Shown: piece by piece, positions 28,621-33,132 of the stretch | Numbering within the stretch: the first letter of the stretch is position 1 | How the letters are laid out: the number at the start of each line of letters is the position of its first letter | Source of the DNA: Pseudomonadales bacterium | GTDB lineage: Bacteria > Pseudomonadota > Gammaproteobacteria > Pseudomonadales > Pseudohongiellaceae | Length of the DNA stretch: 33,132 nt | Assembly (NCBI GenBank): GCA_028279115.1 | Contig: JANQSV010000109.1 | Location: 1-33,132 of the forward strand | Direction of reading: 5' to 3' | Notes under the pieces: generated by a model | The model's input: only the letters and a program-made list of their open reading frames with translations | The model's database searches: none | What the model was told of the DNA's origin: nothing | Made by a program: the position numbers and the translations under genes

Positions 28621-29113
28621 GGTTCAAGCTTTCCTGAATTTGTCTGTTCATTCTGTGTCTTTCCGCGCAAAGCGACTCAAGGCATCCATGCTCTTCGCCC
28701 CTGTGGGACGGCGCTTCGCGCCGTCCAAAATGGCGATTCCGCCATTTTGCCGCAGAATCTCGGCGGAGCCCTCTGGAATTTCCGCGTCTGACAAAGGTCA
28801 AGCCCAGAAACAGAATCAAGGCGGCAAATACGGCCACAATCATGCCCGCAGCCAGCGCGGCAAGCCCTCGCGCCGCCGCCTCGGGGCCGGATGCGATTGT
28901 ATCGAGAGCGACCGCCATCAAGGCGGGCACCGCCGTTTCTTCCTCGCTGCGGGGAAAGACTGGCGTAAGAATCAGCGCCGCCATGAAGGTGCGCAATATC
29001 CAGGCGGGCAAGCGTCCGAGGAGAGCGGTGAATTTCCAGAATGTCAGGAAGAAAACAGCGCCGGACGCCAGGTAAATGAACCAGATCAGAACGTAACTCG
29101 TGTCACCGGCCAT
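28604..29113 (-). CDS. Small integral membrane protein of unknown function with repeat-derived C-terminal tail
   Basis: Predicted TM segments (YVLIWFIYLASGAVFFLTFWKF; GLAALAAGMIVAVFAALILFLGLTF). Start taken at MAGDTSY. The C-terminus reads through two hairpins. Confidence 0.6.
   Translation of the reverse strand: MAGDTSYVLIWFIYLASGAVFFLTFWKFTALLGRLPAWILRTFMAALILTPVFPRSEEETAVPALMAVALDTIASGPEAAARGLAALAAGMIVAVFAALILFLGLTFVRRGNSRGLRRDSAAKWRNRHFGRREAPSHRGEEHGCLESLCAERHRMNRQIQESLNHDADS
28706..28748. repeat. Two adjacent perfect 9-bp hairpins inside the 3' end of the membrane-protein ORF
   Basis: ggacggcgcttcgcgccgtcc (28706-28726) and aaaatggcgattccgccatttt (28727-28748). Confidence 0.85.
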
Positions 29114-29274
29114 ACCGGCGTCTTCGCTTCGCTGGCGACCCCTCGCCGATGAGGTCAATCATATCATGCCAGATCACAGATTCTGCGACTCCGCTTCGCT
29201 CCGCGCAAAATGGCGGAGTTGGGAGTTGTCATCCCGCGCGCAATCGCGGGATATTCTCATCGGTAAACTCGGAT

Positions 29275-30438
29275 TCACGGATTCGCAACCGGCATCAAGC
29301 GGTTAAGCACGGGCGCCAGCACGTCCTGCCGCCAGCCCCGCATTTCCGGAGGCCAATCGATGCTTCCCGTCAATGAATGGGAATGTACAATTTGCTGCAA
29401 TTGCTTCTTTCTGCATAGCAATTCGGGACTGACCTCGATGCGTTTCGCCTCCTTGCCAACCGCCTCGCGGCATTTCTTCAGCATGCCGCGCTGGGTGTGA
29501 TCGAGCGGCGCGAACCTTGCGTTCCGGCGCGGCGCAGGGGAATCCGATGGTTGCTGCGTCAGGAATTCGGCGAGACTGGACGCGAACCTTTTGATGAATT
29601 TGGGATTGACCCAGGGCGCCTTGCGAATCCTGTCCGAAGATATGGACGCAAACTTCCCCAAATACCGGGCAAGCTCCGAGAGATCCTTGTCCTCGACCAG
29701 CCAGTTGCGAGGCAGGTCCCTGGATCTGATCTCCCTTTCGCGCCAATGGCATAATTGCTGCAGCAGGTACAGGCTGCGGTCGTCCAGCGAATTGTGATCC
29801 TTGATCTGCAAGTAACTGGACAGCCAGCTTCGCGGGTTCTCGTCCTGTTCCGCCCCGTCGCGCAAGCGGCGGCAATCCTCGGCGAACCAGTCTTGCGCGT
29901 TCTTGCGGCGCAGGTCCGCATCGAGCTTGTTCCGGAGTTCCAGCAGAAACCGGACGTCATCCGCCGCGTATTGCAATTGCGATGAGCTCAACGGCCGTTG
30001 CAACCAGTTCGAACGCGTCTCCGACTTGCGCAGTTCCGCATCGCAGAATCTGCTTACCAGATCCCGATAACTGAGACTGAATCCGGCTCCGAGGAAAGCT
30101 GCCGCGAGTTGTGTGTCGAACAGGTTCGCCGGCGCGCTGCCCAGCAATCGATGCAGCAACCCGATATCTTCGCCGGCGGCGTGGATGATGACCTGGGTTT
30201 CCGACTGCAAGCGCCGGAAGGGCGCCCAGTCGGAAATGCTCAGCGGATCGACGAGAAAGCAGCCCGATTCGGCCGCGAGCTGCAACAAGCCCACCTTGGC
30301 GTAAAAAGTCCTTGTACGGATGAACTCGGTATCCAGACCGATTGCGGGCAATTCGCTCCAGGCCTCGCACAATTCGGCGAAGCGGGCCTGGTCGCTGACG
30401 TATTCGTATTTTGCGTCCCTGGCGCTTTGACGATGCAT
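29275..30438 (-). CDS. rnd: Ribonuclease D
   Basis: IGLDTEFIRTRTFYAKVGLLQLA (DEDD), NLFDTQLAAAFLG, QLQYAADDVRFLLEL; HRDC-like C-terminus. Confidence 0.93.
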   Translation of the reverse strand: MHRQSARDAKYEYVSDQARFAELCEAWSELPAIGLDTEFIRTRTFYAKVGLLQLAAESGCFLVDPLSISDWAPFRRLQSETQVIIHAAGEDIGLLHRLLGSAPANLFDTQLAAAFLGAGFSLSYRDLVSRFCDAELRKSETRSNWLQRPLSSSQLQYAADDVRFLLELRNKLDADLRRKNAQDWFAEDCRRLRDGAEQDENPRSWLSSYLQIKDHNSLDDRSLYLLQQLCHWREREIRSRDLPRNWLVEDKDLSELARYLGKFASISSDRIRKAPWVNPKFIKRFASSLAEFLTQQPSDSPAPRRNARFAPLDHTQRGMLKKCREAVGKEAKRIEVSPELLCRKKQLQQIVHSHSLTGSIDWPPEMRGWRQDVLAPVLNRLMPVANP

Positions 30439-30442
30439 CGAA

Positions 30443-31048
30443 TCAGGCGCTCTTCATGTTCGTGCGCCCTGAGAAGGCATGCGCCAGCGTACCGCCATCG
30501 GTAAACTCGAGTTCGCCGCCGACGGGAACGCCGTGAGCAATTCTCGAAACCGCAACCTCGGCATCGCGCAATTGCTCGGCGATGTACCATGCCGTTGCGT
30601 CGCCTTCCACGGTGGCGTTGCAGGCCAGGATCACTTCCTCGAAACCACCTTCAGCGATACGCTCCAGCAGCAGGCCGATGCCGAGTTGTTCCGGACCGAT
30701 GCCGTCGATAGGAGACAGATGGCCCATCAACACGAAATACAGGCCGCGATAGGTGCCCGCCTGTTCGATCGCCAGCACATCCGCCGGCGATTCGACCACA
30801 CAGCAGAACTTTCGCTCCCGCGCGGGATTGGCGCAGATTCCGCAGACAGGCTCTTCGGTAAGATTGCGGCATTGGCGGCAATTGCCGATTTTCTCCAGCG
30901 CTCCGGCCAGCACTTCGCTGAGGCGCCGGCCGCCCTGCCGGTTCCGCTCGAGCAGGTGCAAACTCATGCGCTGGGCCGATTTCCGCCCCACTCCCGGCAG
31001 GCAGCGGAAGGCTTCGATCAATTCCTCGATCAATGGACTCGAACTCAT
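30443..31048 (-). CDS. recR: Recombination protein RecR
   Basis: [21 protein letters not shown]4 zinc region [43 protein letters not shown] Toprim. Confidence 0.96.
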   Translation of the reverse strand: MSSSPLIEELIEAFRCLPGVGRKSAQRMSLHLLERNRQGGRRLSEVLAGALEKIGNCRQCRNLTEEPVCGICANPARERKFCCVVESPADVLAIEQAGTYRGLYFVLMGHLSPIDGIGPEQLGIGLLLERIAEGGFEEVILACNATVEGDATAWYIAEQLRDAEVAVSRIAHGVPVGGELEFTDGGTLAHAFSGRTNMKSA

Positions 31049-31055
31049 GGCGGAC

Positions 31056-31376
31056 CTAGAACGGAAACTTGAATCCTTCCGGCAGGCCGGCGAATCCCGC
31101 CATGCCGCGCATGGCCTGCCGACTTTCCTGTTCGATCTTGCGCACGGCGTCGTTGATCGCCGCGCAGATCAGGTCTTCCAGAATCTCCTTGTCTTCGTTT
31201 TGCAGGGCTTCGTCGATTTCAACCCCGATGGCATCGAAGCTGCCGTTCATGCGAACTTTTACCGCGCCGGCGCCGGATTGACCGACGACGACGGTGGCGG
31301 CCAGTTCCTGTTTCGCCTGCTCCATCTTGTTCTTGACCTGTTTGGCCTGTCTCATCAGTTCGTTGAAATCGGTCAT
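31056..31376 (-). CDS. ybaB: YbaB/EbfC nucleoid-associated protein
   Basis: [41 protein letters not shown], between dnaX and recR. Confidence 0.95.
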   Translation of the reverse strand: MTDFNELMRQAKQVKNKMEQAKQELAATVVVGQSGAGAVKVRMNGSFDAIGVEIDEALQNEDKEILEDLICAAINDAVRKIEQESRQAMRGMAGFAGLPEGFKFPF

Positions 31377-32809
31377 TGCTCACCTCGGCGTTGAGAGGGG
31401 GTTACGCTTTCCCTGATCACCTTGCCGGAAAAATTTCTTACCAGTTCCTGCACGTTCGGGAGATTCTCGAATTCGGCGACCAGGCCGGCGGCCGTGTCGG
31501 GCGGTTCTTCCACGGCGGCTCCGCCGTTGCCCATGTTTATCGGCGCCGATTCCAATATTTCAGCCTCTGTTTGAAGATTTTCAGGTTCATCGTCGGCAAA
31601 TTCAGCCGCGGCTTCCCTGACCTCGGGCTCGGGCTCTTCGGCATCGCGGTCTCCCTCCCGCAAACCCGTTTCCTCCTCGCCGCCGCCGGAAGAACCGGAA
31701 TCGCCTTGCGCCACGGGAACGACGGGATCGGGCGCAAACACCAGCATGCGCAAAAGCAGCATTTCGAACGCCGAGCGCATGTCTCCGGGCAGGTAGAGTT
31801 CTTCCCTGCCCTTGTTGCCGATCTGATAAAAGAGTTGCAGATCCTCGGCGCTGAATCCGGCGGCGAGTTCGATCACTTCCCTGCGGTCGCCCTGGCTGTT
31901 GTCGATAGCTTCGGGATAAGCCTGCGCGATCGCCAGGCGATGCAAGGTGGAAAGCAGGCTGTCCAGGGTCTGGGCATAGTCCGGAATCTGGCCCGCCAGT
32001 TCGCCGGTGATCGCCAGCACCGCGCGCAAGTCTCCCGAGGCCATCGCCTTGAGCAATTCAAAAACCTGCTGCCGGGGCGGAATCCCCAGCATTTCCACGA
32101 CCGACCCGGCGCTGATCGGGCCCTGGCAATAGGAAATCGCCTGGTCAAGCAGGGTCAGGGCGTCGCGCATGCTGCCGCCCGCCGCGGTGGCGATCTGCCA
32201 GAGCGCGTCCTGCTCGCATTCGATTTTTTCCTGTTCGAGAACCGGCCCGAGATATTTCACGATCGTGTTCGGGCCCAGGTTCTTCAGATGGAATTGCAGA
32301 CAGCGCGAAAGAATCGTTACCGGCAGTTTTTGCGGATCGGTCGTGGCGAACAGGAATTTGACGTGATCCGGCGGTTCTTCCAGCGTTTTCAGCAGGGCAT
32401 TGAAACTGTGGGTGGAAAGCATATGCACTTCGTCGATCAGGTAGACCTTGAAGCGCGCCTGGGCCGGAGCGTATTGCACGTTTTCCAGCAATTCCCGGGT
32501 ATCCTCGACCTTGGTGCGCGAGGCGGCGTCGATTTCGTACAGATCGAGAAAACCGCCTTCGCCGATCTCGCGGCAGGCGCCGCAGGCGTTGCAGGGATTC
32601 GAACTTACGCCCTGCTCACAGTTGAAACACTTGGCGAGGATGCGGGCCAGCGTGGTCTTGCCGGTTCCCCGGGTGCCGGTAAACAGGTAGGCATGATGCA
32701 GGCGCCCGTTATCGAGCGCGTTGATCAGCGTCCTGAGGACATGCTCCTGTCCGGCGACCTGGCTGAAATCGCCGGGCCGCCACTTCCTGGCGAGTACCTG
32801 GTAGCTCAT
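31373..32809 (-). CDS. dnaX: DNA polymerase III subunit gamma/tau
   Basis: MSYQVLARKWRPGDFSQVAGQEHVLRTL, TGTRGTGKTTLARILAKCFNCEQG, NPCNACGACREI, LIDEVHMLSTHSFNALLKTLEEPP. Confidence 0.96.
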   Translation of the reverse strand: MSYQVLARKWRPGDFSQVAGQEHVLRTLINALDNGRLHHAYLFTGTRGTGKTTLARILAKCFNCEQGVSSNPCNACGACREIGEGGFLDLYEIDAASRTKVEDTRELLENVQYAPAQARFKVYLIDEVHMLSTHSFNALLKTLEEPPDHVKFLFATTDPQKLPVTILSRCLQFHLKNLGPNTIVKYLGPVLEQEKIECEQDALWQIATAAGGSMRDALTLLDQAISYCQGPISAGSVVEMLGIPPRQQVFELLKAMASGDLRAVLAITGELAGQIPDYAQTLDSLLSTLHRLAIAQAYPEAIDNSQGDRREVIELAAGFSAEDLQLFYQIGNKGREELYLPGDMRSAFEMLLLRMLVFAPDPVVPVAQGDSGSSGGGEEETGLREGDRDAEEPEPEVREAAAEFADDEPENLQTEAEILESAPINMGNGGAAVEEPPDTAAGLVAEFENLPNVQELVRNFSGKVIRESVTPSQRRGEQ

Positions 32810-32848
32810 GCCTGCCCGTCATCGCATGTCCGCGTTCGAGTGGTAGCC

Positions 32849-32946
32849 CTTGCCAGCCACACCGCGGCACATGCGTCAGTTACTACCGTTGCTCCCTTCC
32901 GGGCCTGGCGGGGTTCATAACCTGTCATTGCGCGGGGACCGGCAAG
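32849..32946 (-). ncRNA. ffs: Signal recognition particle RNA (4.5S, small bacterial type)
   Basis: Minus-strand core gccaggcccggaagggagcaac, flanked by pairing ends cttgcc...ggcaag; lies just upstream of dnaX. Ends approximate. Confidence 0.85.
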
Positions 32947-32982
32947 AGTTACCACGGGAAATACTATCACGCCCAGATTTTT

Positions 32983-33132
32983 GTGGCTTCGATCCGTCGC
33001 CGTCGGGTGGCGCGGGGTTTAGCGGACGCTGTAAATACGGCCCAGCCGCCAAGCACAGCTTGGCGTCGTTCCGGCTGCGCATGAAGCTGCGCTTCATAAA
33101 CGCTTGCCTCCACCCCTGTACGCTTCGGCCCC
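32983..33132. repeat. Modular hairpin element, copy F (runs off window end)
   Basis: Opposite-orientation relative of 1522-1708: hairpins 33047-33065 (cgccaagcacagcttggcg) and 33081-33097 (atgaagctgcgcttcat), with the shared end ttgtggcttcgatccgtcgcc. Confidence 0.85.

Noticed and set aside
31373-32809. Programmed frameshift site in dnaX producing gamma
   Set aside because: Found no A-rich slippery heptamer such as AAAAAAG in the expected region.
31376-32920. 514-aa plus-strand ORF antisense to dnaX
   Set aside because: Shadow ORF of a GC-rich gene; dnaX on the opposite strand has unambiguous motifs.
1-33132. tRNA or rRNA genes, prophage genes, restriction or other defence systems
   Set aside because: None recognised on either strand; the only RNA gene supported is the SRP RNA.

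Overview
The window looks like a gammaproteobacterial-type chromosome segment with two parts. The housekeeping backbone includes an NhaC-type antiporter, a DUF523/DUF1722 protein, an MBL hydrolase, serA-serC-dinB, HPF/RaiA plus DUF1244, a serine hydrolase, a D,D-peptidase-like protein, a second MBL protein, class I fumarase, rnd, recR, ybaB, dnaX and the SRP RNA. Inserted between the MBL gene (ends ~5.1 kb) and serA (~19.6 kb) is a chitin/GlcNAc-utilisation locus: SIS-domain deaminase-like, SSS symporter, glucokinase-family kinase, GH18, lipoprotein GH20, TonB-dependent receptor, PP2C phosphatase and LacI regulator. A near-palindrome ATGATTACGTAATCAT occurs upstream of GH18, of the TonB receptor and of the PP2C gene, which suggests one regulon that includes a protein phosphatase. 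The locus also carries gene debris: an IS1380-like transposase N-terminus, an SDR C-terminus, and a short ORF where nagA might be expected. The most unusual signal is a family of intergenic modular hairpin repeats (about 1.5, 23.0, 24.1 and 33.0 kb). Their stems differ between copies by compensatory base-pair changes, and one copy is bracketed by a 21-bp perfect inverted repeat. All calls come from reading the sequence; no database search was run.
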